Shown here: in pieces, positions 17,037 to 26,642 of the stretch
Layout: each line of letters starts with the position of its first letter
How positions within the stretch are numbered: position 1 is the stretch's first letter
NCBI GenBank assembly: GCA_038240295.1
Contig: JBBSDW010000004.1
Location: 1 to 52,432, forward strand
Length of the DNA stretch: 52,432 nt
From: JABDDM01 sp038240295
GTDB taxonomy: Bacteria; Bacteroidota; Ignavibacteria; Palsa-1295
Direction of reading: 5' to 3'
Made by a program: the position numbers and the translations under genes
The notes under the pieces: model-generated
Databases searched by the model: none
Told to the model about the DNA's origin: nothing
Seen by the model: the letters and a program-made list of their open reading frames with translations, nothing else

Positions 17037-17086
17037 GCTTCTTGAGTTGTAATTAACGTGTGTGTGTTCTCAATCTGATTTCGATC

Positions 17087-17896
17087 ATGCGTATTAAAGT
17101 TGTTTTCGCAGTTGCAGCCATTTTCGCGCTTTTGAGCACCGGTAAGGTGTTCGCACAGGGCGATATCGGTGGCGGAGTTCTCGGTCCACAGTCGGAATCG
17201 GGATTCCTCATCGGACCTGTCGGCGGTATCAATCTCATCGCCTATAATTCAAATGCATTCCCGATCATTAATTCCGAGCCGACCTGTTTCACGGCACAGA
17301 ATGGATCGGGCGTTGCACCCTGGGGTGGACTGACCGCGGAATTCCCGCTCGGCTCGCTCATGCATAATTTTATCGTGGCAGAAGTGCTCTACGATTCACG
17401 CTCCGCCGCATTCACGGCAGATAACGGATCGATCGCGACACGCCCGACAAAATTGAACGGCGTCGAAGCTGACGGCACAGTTACGACAAAGCTCACAGCT
17501 GATCTTAGCTATTTGCTGATGAACGTTGCCTTCAAGTATAATTTTACCGAGGGACCTGCTCCCGTTGGTCCTGGCCTTCAGGTCGGACCTTCTGTCGGGA
17601 TCAAGCTTGCAACACGCTTGAATAAGACCGTGACGGTAACGGCTTCGAGCGGCAATTCAAGTGCGCCGACTGCAAGCCAGACGGTTACCGAGACGGATAA
17701 CCTGACGAATGCCTCCGCGATCCGCATCGGACTTCGGGCGCAGTTCACCTACGACATTCCGTTCAGCCAGTCATGGATCGCAACCCCGACGGTTGGATAC
17801 GATTTCCCATTCACGAAGGTGGATGCCGATCGTTCATGGCGCGCACAGGGCGCTTACGGCGGCCTCGCCCTCCGTTATTTCTGGAAGTTATTCTAA
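17087..17896 (+). CDS. Small outer-membrane beta-barrel protein, 269 aa
   Basis: I chose the ATG at 17087, which begins a clear signal peptide (MRIKVVFAVAAIFALLSTG, cleavage after FAQ), rather than the in-frame ATG at 17060. The mature protein is Gly/Thr/Ser-rich with alternating strands (FLIGPVGGINLIAY, LQVGPSVGIKLATRL, IRIGLRAQFTYDI, WIATPTVGYDFPF) and ends LALRYFWKLF with a terminal Phe, as in OmpA-like or PorT-like barrels. It is bracketed by two hairpins and by the two giant surface-protein paralogues, which suggests it serves the same surface structure, but no specific family is certain. Confidence 0.68.
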   Translation: MRIKVVFAVAAIFALLSTGKVFAQGDIGGGVLGPQSESGFLIGPVGGINLIAYNSNAFPIINSEPTCFTAQNGSGVAPWGGLTAEFPLGSLMHNFIVAEVLYDSRSAAFTADNGSIATRPTKLNGVEADGTVTTKLTADLSYLLMNVAFKYNFTEGPAPVGPGLQVGPSVGIKLATRLNKTVTVTASSGNSSAPTASQTVTETDNLTNASAIRIGLRAQFTYDIPFSQSWIATPTVGYDFPFTKVDADRSWRAQGAYGGLALRYFWKLF

Positions 17897-17908
17897 GTCG
17901 ACAACTCT

Positions 17909-17936
17909 GCCCGGCTTCCGATCTTGGATGCCGGGC
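17909..17936 (+). terminator. Terminator hairpin after the small barrel gene
   Basis: GCCCGGC and GCCGGGC form a perfect 7-bp GC stem with a 14-nt loop, 12 nt after the stop. The T-rich CTT tract begins shortly after. Confidence 0.65.
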
Positions 17937-17948
17937 GGTACGTTGATC

Positions 17949-17979
17949 CTTCTTCTTCTTTTTCTTCTTCTTCTTCTTC
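17949..17979. repeat. CTT trinucleotide tract in the leader of the second giant surface protein
   Basis: 31 bases made almost only of CTT units, interrupted once by TTT. It lies 74 nt before the chosen start codon. Tracts of this kind can change length by slippage. Confidence 0.85.
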
Positions 17980-18052
17980 GATCCGGTCTACGTTCGTCCC
18001 AAAAGCATTTAAGCCAAATATTCAAGCTGTGAGATTCGATACCGATAAGATT

Positions 18053-21000
18053 ATGAAACGATTGATTCGCCTCCGCCTGCTTTCCGTCCTGCTTCCACTG
18101 GCCATGCTGGCACTATGGTCGCCAGGGCAGTCGCGCGCACAGGGACATGGAGTGAGTTCGCTTGGAACAGACTTCTGGATGGGATTTATGCCCGATTACA
18201 CGATTCCTGTGCAGCACGTATACGTGTTTATCTGCTCTGGTACCGCAAATACCGTCATTATTGATGTGTTGGGCGGCGGAAACGGCGGACCTATTCAATC
18301 GCTGAGACGCACGTTGGTCGCTGGTGAAGCGCAAACGATTGAGCTTGATGTCGCGAAGGTCGAGACTCGAAGAACCGAGACACCGGACTATCGGGCAGTC
18401 CACGTAACGTCAACAAATCCGCTCGCAGTCTATGGATTCTCGAATCTGACTGCAACAAGCGACGGTTACCTGGCATTGCCAACTCCTGCGCTCGGAAAAG
18501 AGTATTACACCGCGAATTATTACGACGATTGGTATTATTCGCCCTCCGAACCTTTGGCAGGCGAGTTTCTGATTGTTGCGCCATACGACAATACGACTGT
18601 CAAGTTGACTACTACGAGTGACACGCGTTCGGATGCCACAGGCCTAAATATCAGTCACACTGCTTACCAGCCCTGGTCGGTCACTTTAATGAAGGGCCAA
18701 ACGTATCTTGTGCAGGCGCCTGGCAGGGATAAGGGTAATGATATTACGGGTTCTCACCTGGTCAGCGATAAGCCGATCGCATTGTTGAGCGGGCACCAGC
18801 GCTGTTCAATTCCTAACGACGTGGTCGATGATCCAGGCAATTCAAAGGATCTCCTCATCGAGATGATCCCATCGCTCGACAAGTGGGGAACGCAATATTT
18901 TGATGCTCCAATGATCGGACGAACTCTTTGCGGAGACTATATACGTCTTATCGGGGGACACGATGGGACAGAAGTGTCGGTAGACGGCCTAACGAACGTG
19001 TACTTGAACGCAGGAGATTTTTCCGAACAGACCTACGTACTTTCTCCCCAAGTCTATACGTCGATCAATAATGACGGTTCAAGGAGCACGAAGGGCTTCC
19101 TAACCGAGGAGTACGCATATTCTCAAGGCGTTCACAACGATCCATTCCCTGCAGATCCCTTCATGATCAATATGACTCCGCAGGAGCAATTCCAGAAGAT
19201 CATTATCTTCCGTACACCGATCAACAAGAATTCAAATGGTGATTTTACTCACTATTCCACATTCATTGGTGAAGCAGATTCATTACTGAATATTCAACTG
19301 AATGGCAAATCCCTCTTGAGTTGGGGAGCTACTGCGCCCAAAATCTTCAATCACACCAGCAATCCTGTGATGGGTGCTGTTCAGATCAAGTTAACACCAG
19401 GAGAATTCACCTACGTCGCGAAATCGGGCGCACCGTTCGGTCTCTATCTCTATGGGTTTACAGCCGTAGATGGTTATGGATGGCCGGCCGGAATGGCGCA
19501 GAACATTCCTTCGCGTGACACGCTTCCCCCGTTACAGGATACGATCGCGTCATGCGGTGATTATACTGTAAAGCTCTTCGAACTTCGCCACATTCCCGCT
19601 TTCTCCTTCGAGGATACTCGTATCTCGAGCGTGTCGATGATCACCGATCCCGCCGATACACGCTGGCATATTCCAAGCTTCAATTATACATTCTCCTTGA
19701 GTCCCGCCTTCGTGACTGGTGACTCAACGACTAACTTCACGCTTAACGTGATCGATCCGGCGAAGGATGCGTATGCTGCGATCTACACCATCGATCAGGC
19801 GGGTAACGACACGGTCTATCAATATTCTTACTCGGCGCCGAAGTTTACGCTTTCTCCGAAGCCGGACTGGAATTACGGCAACGTATTGGTCGGACACGAT
19901 AGCTGCATGACCATAACGTTGACGAACGCGCAGGCTTCGCAGCTCAAGTTGCAGGGGATCCATCTCCAACAGACTGCCAAGGGAGGGACATTTACTGTCA
20001 GCCCAAACTCGGATCAGACTGTCAACGTAGGAGGGACGCTGCAATTCAATCTTTGTTATACCCCGAGCGATACTGGTGCTCTCAACACCTCGTTCGATTC
20101 GCTGCTCTTCCAGACCGGATGTGTGCCATGGAAATTTGCGATGCAGGGTGTTGGCGTCACGCCGCTTATCTATGCGACTGATATTAACTTTGGCGTTGTA
20201 CTTCCAGGGAATACTTCCTGCAAGGATCTGATCGTCACAAACAAAGGCACTGCCGATCTTGTGATCAACAAGCAAGACCTGCCGAACACGACAGAATTTA
20301 CCGTGACTCCACCAAATGGATTCCCGATCGTTCTGAAGCCAGGCGAGTCGATCAAGCTTAACGCCTGTTTCCATCCGTCGAAGCAGGGTTCGTTCCAGAC
20401 AACCGATCTCTTTTCGACGCTCAACCCTGCCAAGTTCGCTCGCTCGATCAAAGACACCTCGGTGTTGATCGGCCAGTCGTTCCTGCCGGGTGCCCGCCTG
20501 ACTTCCTATACTGAAGGATTCCTCGCCAAGTGCGGCGAAACGCCAGTGATCATCGACACCGTCTATGATCCTGAACAGGTTGACGACGTTATCACGAGCG
20601 CCGACATCTCAGGTCCGGACGCTGCAAGCTTCTCGATCGTGGGATTTACGCCAGGCAATGGTAGTTATCCAGTCGCGCTCGCAAAACAGCCTGCGCCGGG
20701 TATCTTCTATACACTGAAGTTCGATCCGACAGTCAAAGGGATGCTCGCAGGGGTTCGCACTGCTTATCTCAACGTGCATACGCAGTCGGGCATATTACTC
20801 ACCGCAACGCTGACCGCCGATAGCAAATCGGCAGTGCTCACCGTCACGCCGGGTTCGGCTTCAACAGTGAACTTTGGCACGACGCTGATCAATCAGACGT
20901 TGCCCGGCCAGTTCATTGTGAAGAATACCGGTAACGATGATTTGGTGGTTTCGTCCATCACACTTTCAGGAGCGGATGCGCCGTCATATTCACGGACCAC

Positions 21001-22273
21001 TGCTACGCCAACGCCATATACGCTGGTCCCGGGTGCACAGCAGATTGAACTGTATACATTTACAGCAGGTACGGTTGCGCGTCAATATACTGCGACGGCA
21101 ACGGTGAACGTCTCTGCAAATAATTGCACAACCCCACAGCAGCAGAATTTCATTGCAGCTGCCACGTCGACTGGCTATGATGCGCAGGCACCAGACTATA
21201 GCACGGTTTATACTTGCCGCACGAAGGACCTGACCGCAAGCTTCACCAATTTCAGTTCGAGCGATACTGCCTACCTCGAGTCGGCAGTTCCGACCAACAT
21301 TAACGGTTGGCTGAATGCAAGTGACTTCCAGCAGGTCCCTGTGATCAGCACCATTCAGGTTGCGCCGGGGCAGACGGTCACGTTGCCGGTCCGTTTCATT
21401 CCAACGGCGACTGGTGTGCGCAATGCGGGGCTCGTATTTACCTACACTACTCCGAAGGGTACGGATACTCTTATCAGAGAGTTGACGGGTATTGGAGCGA
21501 ATGTCGCCGAAATCGTCGGAGTCGGAACGGTGGCAAGCGTGCCACAGGGTTATTCGGGCCATGCGGGCGATCCGATCAATGTGCCGATTCTGATCAGTAC
21601 ACCATTCCAGACCGCAACCAATGAGGTCTATGGATATGATTTCTCGGTTAGCTGGTTCGAGGATGCGTTCACGTTAGAGAACAATGGCCTGCCCGTTGCC
21701 CCGAGCGGGATCACGTTCACACAAACGAAGGACGCTGTTGACCCTGTCACGCATATCGAGACATTCACCTTCCATGCAACAAGTGCAAATCCGCTAACAA
21801 CGGAGACCACGCTTGGAACATTGAATCTCAAGGTCGATCTCGATACAAATTCCGCGACGGGCATTACGCTCAGCAATGTCAGCTTCAATGATAATCTGGG
21901 ACAACCAATCTGCTACATCGCAACGACGCAGCAGGGTGGTAACTTCAGCTTTATCAAGAACTGTGGTGATCAAACGATTCAGAACGATCTTGCCGGCAAC
22001 AAGCTCCAGCTGAACATTGCCCAGATCGACCCGAATCCTGTTCGCTCAAAAGCGCAGATCAACTATCGGGTAAACAAATCGCTTACGAATGTCACGCTTG
22101 GCGTCTTCGATGCGCTGGGCAATCGGGTCGCGAATCTTGTCGATGGCAGAACGCTGAATGTCGGAAGCTACGTCGCTAATTTCGATGGTTCAAAGCTCGC
22201 CTCGGGCTCGTACTTCATCCGTCTGACGGACGGTACGACCACCGTGACGAAGGAGCTGATCCTTTCGAAGTGA
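18053..22273 (+). CDS. Second giant T9SS-exported surface protein, paralogue of the 12782 gene
   Basis: 1406 aa from the ATG at 18053; the longer frame from 17924 would translate the CTT tract and was not used. Signal peptide: MKRLIRLRLLSVLLPLAMLA with cleavage after SRAQ. An IgGFc-binding-like N-terminal domain (~30-480; LGTDFWMGFMPDYT, VYVFICSGTANTVIID) precedes ASH repeats near 602 (WNYGNVLVGHDSC), 707 (DINFGVVLPGNTSC) and 939 (VNFGTTLINQTLPG). A cohesin-like module starts near 1156 (GHAGDPINVPILIS) and the T9SS sorting domain near 1325 (IDPNPVRSKAQINY, LGVFDALGNRVANLV, LASGSYFIRL). It has the same layout and almost the same length as its neighbour, so an old tandem duplication is likely. 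A terminator follows at 22308. Confidence 0.84.
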   Translation: MKRLIRLRLLSVLLPLAMLALWSPGQSRAQGHGVSSLGTDFWMGFMPDYTIPVQHVYVFICSGTANTVIIDVLGGGNGGPIQSLRRTLVAGEAQTIELDVAKVETRRTETPDYRAVHVTSTNPLAVYGFSNLTATSDGYLALPTPALGKEYYTANYYDDWYYSPSEPLAGEFLIVAPYDNTTVKLTTTSDTRSDATGLNISHTAYQPWSVTLMKGQTYLVQAPGRDKGNDITGSHLVSDKPIALLSGHQRCSIPNDVVDDPGNSKDLLIEMIPSLDKWGTQYFDAPMIGRTLCGDYIRLIGGHDGTEVSVDGLTNVYLNAGDFSEQTYVLSPQVYTSINNDGSRSTKGFLTEEYAYSQGVHNDPFPADPFMINMTPQEQFQKIIIFRTPINKNSNGDFTHYSTFIGEADSLLNIQLNGKSLLSWGATAPKIFNHTSNPVMGAVQIKLTPGEFTYVAKSGAPFGLYLYGFTAVDGYGWPAGMAQNIPSRDTLPPLQDTIASCGDYTVKLFELRHIPAFSFEDTRISSVSMITDPADTRWHIPSFNYTFSLSPAFVTGDSTTNFTLNVIDPAKDAYAAIYTIDQAGNDTVYQYSYSAPKFTLSPKPDWNYGNVLVGHDSCMTITLTNAQASQLKLQGIHLQQTAKGGTFTVSPNSDQTVNVGGTLQFNLCYTPSDTGALNTSFDSLLFQTGCVPWKFAMQGVGVTPLIYATDINFGVVLPGNTSCKDLIVTNKGTADLVINKQDLPNTTEFTVTPPNGFPIVLKPGESIKLNACFHPSKQGSFQTTDLFSTLNPAKFARSIKDTSVLIGQSFLPGARLTSYTEGFLAKCGETPVIIDTVYDPEQVDDVITSADISGPDAASFSIVGFTPGNGSYPVALAKQPAPGIFYTLKFDPTVKGMLAGVRTAYLNVHTQSGILLTATLTADSKSAVLTVTPGSASTVNFGTTLINQTLPGQFIVKNTGNDDLVVSSITLSGADAPSYSRTTATPTPYTLVPGAQQIELYTFTAGTVARQYTATATVNVSANNCTTPQQQNFIAAATSTGYDAQAPDYSTVYTCRTKDLTASFTNFSSSDTAYLESAVPTNINGWLNASDFQQVPVISTIQVAPGQTVTLPVRFIPTATGVRNAGLVFTYTTPKGTDTLIRELTGIGANVAEIVGVGTVASVPQGYSGHAGDPINVPILISTPFQTATNEVYGYDFSVSWFEDAFTLENNGLPVAPSGITFTQTKDAVDPVTHIETFTFHATSANPLTTETTLGTLNLKVDLDTNSATGITLSNVSFNDNLGQPICYIATTQQGGNFSFIKNCGDQTIQNDLAGNKLQLNIAQIDPNPVRSKAQINYRVNKSLTNVTLGVFDALGNRVANLVDGRTLNVGSYVANFDGSKLASGSYFIRLTDGTTTVTKELILSK

Positions 22274-22307
22274 TCCGATGACGAATTAGGTGCTTAAGCA
22301 CAAACTG

Positions 22308-22340
22308 GCCCTCCATTTGTAATGAATGGAGGGCTTCTTC
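22308..22340 (+). terminator. Strong intrinsic terminator after the second giant surface protein
   Basis: GCCCTCCATT and AATGGAGGGC form a perfect 10-bp stem around TGTAATG, followed by TTCTTCT. Confidence 0.85.
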
Positions 22341-22444
22341 TCGTTTATCACGCTCATCGCTTTCATAGGAGCGATATTTGCATTGCACAAGTAACAACTT
22401 CGGAGCAATTCTGAAAAGATCATAACCTTTAATTTTAGCGTACG

Positions 22445-23581
22445 ATGGCGAACCGGTGGCTGGAACTTGAAAAATTTGAACAAAGCTTGTGGTACGATAA
22501 CATGAGTAGAAGCCTTGTGTCGTCCGGCAATCTCAAAAAGATGATTGACGAAATGGGCGTGAAAGGAATCACGTCGAATCCGTCGATTTTTGAAAAGTCG
22601 ATCTCGGCTGGTAAAGATTATGACTCCGACATCCAAAAGCTTCTGGGCGATGGGCTCGATACCGATGCGATTTATGAACGGTTGACGACCGATGATATTC
22701 GTAATGCTGCCGATGTACTCCGCGTCGTCTACGATCGCACAAAGGGCGAGGATGGCTTCGTGAGCATCGAAGTCGACCCACGGCTCGCCAACGACACCGC
22801 CGGCAGCCTTGAGGCTGCAAGACGGCTCTGGAAGACGATCGATCGTCCCAATCTGATGATCAAGATCCCAGGCACCCCTGCAGGAGTCCCAGCGATCGAG
22901 CAACTGCTCACCGAGGGTATCAATGTAAACGTCACCCTACTTTTTGGCATCACTAGTTATAGGCAGGTAGCCAACGCGTACTTGACAGCGCTTCGAAACA
23001 GGAAGAATGCTGGACAAGACATCACGAAGATCGCGAGCGTCGCAAGTTTCTTCCTTTCGAGAGTTGATACGAGCATCGACAAGAAGATCGAGACCCGAAT
23101 CTCGGAAGCACCTACGGCGAGCGAAAAAGCCGAGTTGAAATCACTCGAAGGCAAGGCCGCGAATGCGAACGCGAAGGTTGCCTATGAAGAGTTTGGGAAG
23201 ATCTTTCACGGCAGTGAGTTCAAGCAATATCTCGCGCTCGGGGCGCGCCCACAACGCTGCCTTTGGGCGAGCGTCAGTACAAAGAATCCGGCATACTCCG
23301 ACGTGCTCTATATCGAGCCATTGATCGGCGCTCAGACTGTGACCACCGTTCCGGATGAGACCATTAAAGCGTTTGCCGATCATGGAAATGCGGCAAACAC
23401 GCTCTCCGATGGTTTAGAAGAAGCGCACCAAACCATCGACGATCTGAAGATCCATGGAATCGATACGGAGGAGGTAGCCGATGAATTGCAGGTCGAAGGT
23501 GTCCAAAAATTTACTGACGCCTTTGAGGCGCTCTCGAAGAATCTCGACAAAAAACGCAAGGAGATCGAGGCTGTCGCCTGA
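22445..23581 (+). CDS. tal: Transaldolase
   Basis: 378 aa, the size of the longer bacterial transaldolases. Family motifs: GITSNPSIFEK (41-51), FVSIEVDPRLA (105-115), the Schiff-base Lys at residue 140 in LMIKIPGTPAG, INVNVTLLF, SVASFFLSRVD and RPQRCLWASVSTK. The enzyme interconverts sedoheptulose-7-phosphate plus glyceraldehyde-3-phosphate with erythrose-4-phosphate plus fructose-6-phosphate in the cytosolic pentose phosphate pathway. The phosphoglucose isomerase gene starts 25 nt after its stop; in many bacteria these two are one fused polypeptide. Confidence 0.95.
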   Translation: MANRWLELEKFEQSLWYDNMSRSLVSSGNLKKMIDEMGVKGITSNPSIFEKSISAGKDYDSDIQKLLGDGLDTDAIYERLTTDDIRNAADVLRVVYDRTKGEDGFVSIEVDPRLANDTAGSLEAARRLWKTIDRPNLMIKIPGTPAGVPAIEQLLTEGINVNVTLLFGITSYRQVANAYLTALRNRKNAGQDITKIASVASFFLSRVDTSIDKKIETRISEAPTASEKAELKSLEGKAANANAKVAYEEFGKIFHGSEFKQYLALGARPQRCLWASVSTKNPAYSDVLYIEPLIGAQTVTTVPDETIKAFADHGNAANTLSDGLEEAHQTIDDLKIHGIDTEEVADELQVEGVQKFTDAFEALSKNLDKKRKEIEAVA

Positions 23582-23606
23582 TCCAAATTCACACTCACCA
23601 CATCCC

Positions 23607-25214
23607 ATGATCTCGACGACGACAGAAGTTCAGGAAGCAGTTCAGGATAGTATCGAAGGTTTGGAAAAAGTAAAGCTGCCAGACGCCCTTTGGAATCGCG
23701 ACTTGTCGGTTTGGAAAGGCCGCGATGAAGCCGCGTTGAAGTCGATCTCGACGAGGTTGGGCTGGCTCGATTGCCCGAAGGATTTTCTGGCGAAGGCGGG
23801 TGAACTGAAGTCGTTTGCCGATGCCGTGCGCTCCGATGGCTTCACGCATGTCGCAGTGCTTGGTATGGGCGGCAGCAGCCTCTGTGTTGAAGTGCTCCGA
23901 GATGTGTTCGGAAGCGCTGAGGGGTATCCGGAAATGCACGTCCTCGATAGCACGCATCCCGATCAGATCAAAACGCTTGAATCGAAGCTCGATCTCGCGC
24001 GTACGCTCTTTGTGGTCTCAAGCAAATCGGGTTCGACGCTCGAACCAATTTGTTATCACGAGTATTTCTGGTCGCGGGTCAAAGAAACAATCGGCAAAGA
24101 GCCTGGCGCTTCGTTCGTCGCGGTCACGGATCCAGGCTCCGATCTCGAAAAAATGGCGAACGAGCAGAACTTTCGACGAGCATTCATCAATCCGCCCGAC
24201 ATTGGTGGCAGGTTTTCTGTGCTCAGTTATTTTGGGATGCTTCCTGCGGCGCTCATCGGAATCGACTTACCTGAGTTGCTGAAGCGGGCACTTGCTGAAG
24301 CCGAAAGCACGAAAAGCGAGTCGAGCATTGCTGCACAATTTGGCGCACAAATGGCGACACTCGCAAAAGAAGGTCGGGACAAACTAACGATCGTCACTTC
24401 GCATTCGCTAAAAAGTTTTGGCTACTGGGCCGAACAGCTCATCGCTGAGAGCACCGGTAAACATGGCAAAGGAATTTTGCCCGTCGAGGGTGAGTCGCTC
24501 GTCGAAGGAAGTTACGGCGACGATCGGTTCTTCATCACCTTGCGAATGAACGATGAAGCCCTCGACGTTCCGCAGCCGGAAGGTCCAACGACCGAGTTTC
24601 TGCTTGCCGATAAATTTGACATCAGCGCGGAGTTCTTTCGGTGGGAGTTCGCAGTCTCTGTCGCAGGATGGCTGCTCGATATCAATCCCTTTGATGAGCC
24701 GAATGTCGCGGAGAGCAAGGCCAACACCAACAATGTGTTAGCCGGCAAGAGCACTTCGGACAACGCGCAAGATGTAAGTATCGATGTTGGCGAGAAAGAA
24801 GTATCCGAGCGTTTGCACGATTTTCTCGATAAGAACGTGAAGCCAAATTCGTATCTTGCGATCATGGCCTATGTTGAACGCAACGAGGATAGCATGATCC
24901 AGCTCTCGATGCTTCGTGAGCGGATTGAATTAAAATATCAGTGTGCCGTGACGACAGGATTCGGACCGAGATTTCTCCATTCGACCGGTCAATTCCACAA
25001 AGGCGGACCGAACGAAGGAGTCTATCTTCAACTCACCGACACGCCGAAGTCCGATCTTGCGATTCCAAACAAGCCATTCACCTTCGGAACACTGATCAAG
25101 GCGCAGGCGGAAGGCGACAGACAGTCGCTACTTTCGAAATCGAAGCCGCTTCTGCATATCGAGCTTGGCAGCGAGCCAATCATTGCGATCGGTACGATCA
25201 CGTCGGCGTTTTAA
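23607..25214 (+). CDS. pgi: Glucose-6-phosphate isomerase
   Basis: 535 aa. The ATG at 23607 was chosen because the longer frame from 23481 overlaps transaldolase out of frame. Motifs: HVAVLGMGGSSL (sugar-phosphate binding), FVVSSKSGSTLEP, GGRFSVLSYFGMLPAALIG, the catalytic-loop region LPVEGESLVEGSYGDDRFF, and FLHSTGQFHKGGP with the conserved His. It converts glucose-6-phosphate to fructose-6-phosphate. The sequence resembles the PGI half of bifunctional Tal-Pgi proteins rather than the stand-alone E. coli type. It probably shares a transcript with tal. A short stem-loop at 25216 ends it, converging on the minus-strand island. Confidence 0.92.
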   Translation: MISTTTEVQEAVQDSIEGLEKVKLPDALWNRDLSVWKGRDEAALKSISTRLGWLDCPKDFLAKAGELKSFADAVRSDGFTHVAVLGMGGSSLCVEVLRDVFGSAEGYPEMHVLDSTHPDQIKTLESKLDLARTLFVVSSKSGSTLEPICYHEYFWSRVKETIGKEPGASFVAVTDPGSDLEKMANEQNFRRAFINPPDIGGRFSVLSYFGMLPAALIGIDLPELLKRALAEAESTKSESSIAAQFGAQMATLAKEGRDKLTIVTSHSLKSFGYWAEQLIAESTGKHGKGILPVEGESLVEGSYGDDRFFITLRMNDEALDVPQPEGPTTEFLLADKFDISAEFFRWEFAVSVAGWLLDINPFDEPNVAESKANTNNVLAGKSTSDNAQDVSIDVGEKEVSERLHDFLDKNVKPNSYLAIMAYVERNEDSMIQLSMLRERIELKYQCAVTTGFGPRFLHSTGQFHKGGPNEGVYLQLTDTPKSDLAIPNKPFTFGTLIKAQAEGDRQSLLSKSKPLLHIELGSEPIIAIGTITSAF

Positions 25215-25215
25215 G

Positions 25216-25240
25216 CCCCTCATTTTGAAGGAGGGGTTTT
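25216..25240. terminator. Hairpin between converging pgi and aminotransferase genes
   Basis: CCCCTC and GAGGGG pair around a 9-nt loop, followed on the plus strand by TTTTGGGG. It lies in the 43-nt gap between convergent stops. Confidence 0.6.
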
Positions 25241-25257
25241 GGGGTGGTCGAACGTCG

Positions 25258-26580
25258 TTAATTAAGCTTTCGAATTGCGGCCTCGAGTTTTGGCAGCATT
25301 GTTTCGATCTCTTTGATCGAGACTGCTCCTGCTGAAAGTCTAAACCAGCCGGTTTCTTCGGTCGCACCAAACGCCTGGAAGGGTATGACGGCAAGGTTTG
25401 CTTCCGTGAGCAAATACTTGCGGATCTCTTCGTTCGTTTCGAGTCGGATGCCGTTTTGCGTCGTCCGATGCAAGAGTGAAAAATTAGCAGTCAAGTAAAT
25501 GGCGCCCATCGGAGGGATCGCATCGACGGGCAGACCCGCTGCTTTTAATTTCTTGATACCAGCATAGAGAAGTTCGAGCCGTGATTCCAGTTCGCCTTTC
25601 ATGTGCTTGTGATAGGCGGCGATCGCGCTCGTGTCTTTCAGCAGCGTGGCGGTTGCAACCTGCTCGGCACGAGGAGCCCAAGCGCCTACATGCCCCAGGA
25701 TGCTCGACATGCTCGAAGCAATATCGGGCGGCGCAACGGCCCAGCCGACACGAATACCGGTCGAAGCAAATGCCTTCGAAATGCCATCGATGAAAATAGT
25801 GTACTGCGCCATCTCTGGCCGTAAGCTTACAGGATTGACATGTTCGGTATTTCCAAAGGTCAGCATCCAATAGACTTGATCGTATGCGAGAAAGATCGGT
25901 CGGCCGCCTGCAGCAGCGCGTCGCGCATTCTCTTCTAAGATCAGATCGCAGATTCCGCCAAGTGCTTCGGCAGTAAACGCCGTTCCGGTTGGGTTAAGCG
26001 GAGAGCAGAGCGCAAGGAGTCTTGCGCCGGTGATCGCTTCTTCAAGATCGGCTCGCGTTGGAAGAAATGCGTTCTCCGCGGTGCAGGTGAAGGGATAACC
26101 GAAGGCCTGCGTCAGGTGGCAATAGTGATTATTGTTCCACGAAGGGACAGGGTAGACGACCTTGTCGCCTGGTTCGACGAGCGCACGATAGGTCGCATAG
26201 ATCGCCGGGCGAGCTCCGCTTGTAATGATAAAGCTTTCGATCGGATAGTCGAGACCAAGTTCGCGAAGATAAAATTCCTGCACGGCTTTGCGCAGAGCAG
26301 GAATACCATCCGAAGGCGGATAATTCGTCTCGCCTGCCTCGAGTGCCGACTCGATCCCTTTGCGCAACAAATCGGGAATCGGAAAATATTTAGGGTTGAA
26401 ATCGCCGACCGTAAGATTGCAGATCTCGGCGCCACCCGCAACCATCGCCCGAATATCGGCCGCGATCTTAAGGATCTCCGAACCGATCAACCCCGCAGCC
26501 ATCGTCGAAACGCGCGGGTTCGCTGGCGGTGGAAATTCCGGCTTTACAATTTGAAGTTCGGTCGCGATCTCTTGATTCAT
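25258..26580 (-). CDS. Class I/II PLP-dependent aminotransferase (last gene of the island)
   Basis: 440 aa from the ATG at 26580. The frame extends upstream to 26706 but that part overlaps the previous gene and has no homology-like features. Fold-type I signatures: TNYPPSDGIPALRKAV, TSGARPAIYATYRALV, SPLNPTGT with Asn196, AYDQVYWML with D234 and Y237, the PLP Lys at 269 in GISKAFASTG, and an Arg in the GIRVGWA motif. A C-terminal Arg (WFRLSAGA) fits carboxylate binding. It belongs to the aspartate/aromatic aminotransferase group; the amino donor is unknown. It starts 62 nt after the flavoprotein gene, the only sizeable gap in the island, so it may be coexpressed or separately controlled. Confidence 0.85.
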   Translation of the reverse strand: MNQEIATELQIVKPEFPPPANPRVSTMAAGLIGSEILKIAADIRAMVAGGAEICNLTVGDFNPKYFPIPDLLRKGIESALEAGETNYPPSDGIPALRKAVQEFYLRELGLDYPIESFIITSGARPAIYATYRALVEPGDKVVYPVPSWNNNHYCHLTQAFGYPFTCTAENAFLPTRADLEEAITGARLLALCSPLNPTGTAFTAEALGGICDLILEENARRAAAGGRPIFLAYDQVYWMLTFGNTEHVNPVSLRPEMAQYTIFIDGISKAFASTGIRVGWAVAPPDIASSMSSILGHVGAWAPRAEQVATATLLKDTSAIAAYHKHMKGELESRLELLYAGIKKLKAAGLPVDAIPPMGAIYLTANFSLLHRTTQNGIRLETNEEIRKYLLTEANLAVIPFQAFGATEETGWFRLSAGAVSIKEIETMLPKLEAAIRKLN

Positions 26581-26642
26581 GCTCGTTGATTCAAAATGAT
26601 TGACGGTTGCTTCATCCGTCACGCAAATATCGCACCGCGGCC

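Noticed and set aside
17924..18052. N-terminal extension of the second giant surface protein (Ser-rich from the CTT tract)
   Set aside because: The ATG at 18053 gives a clean signal peptide; the extension only translates the repeat tract.
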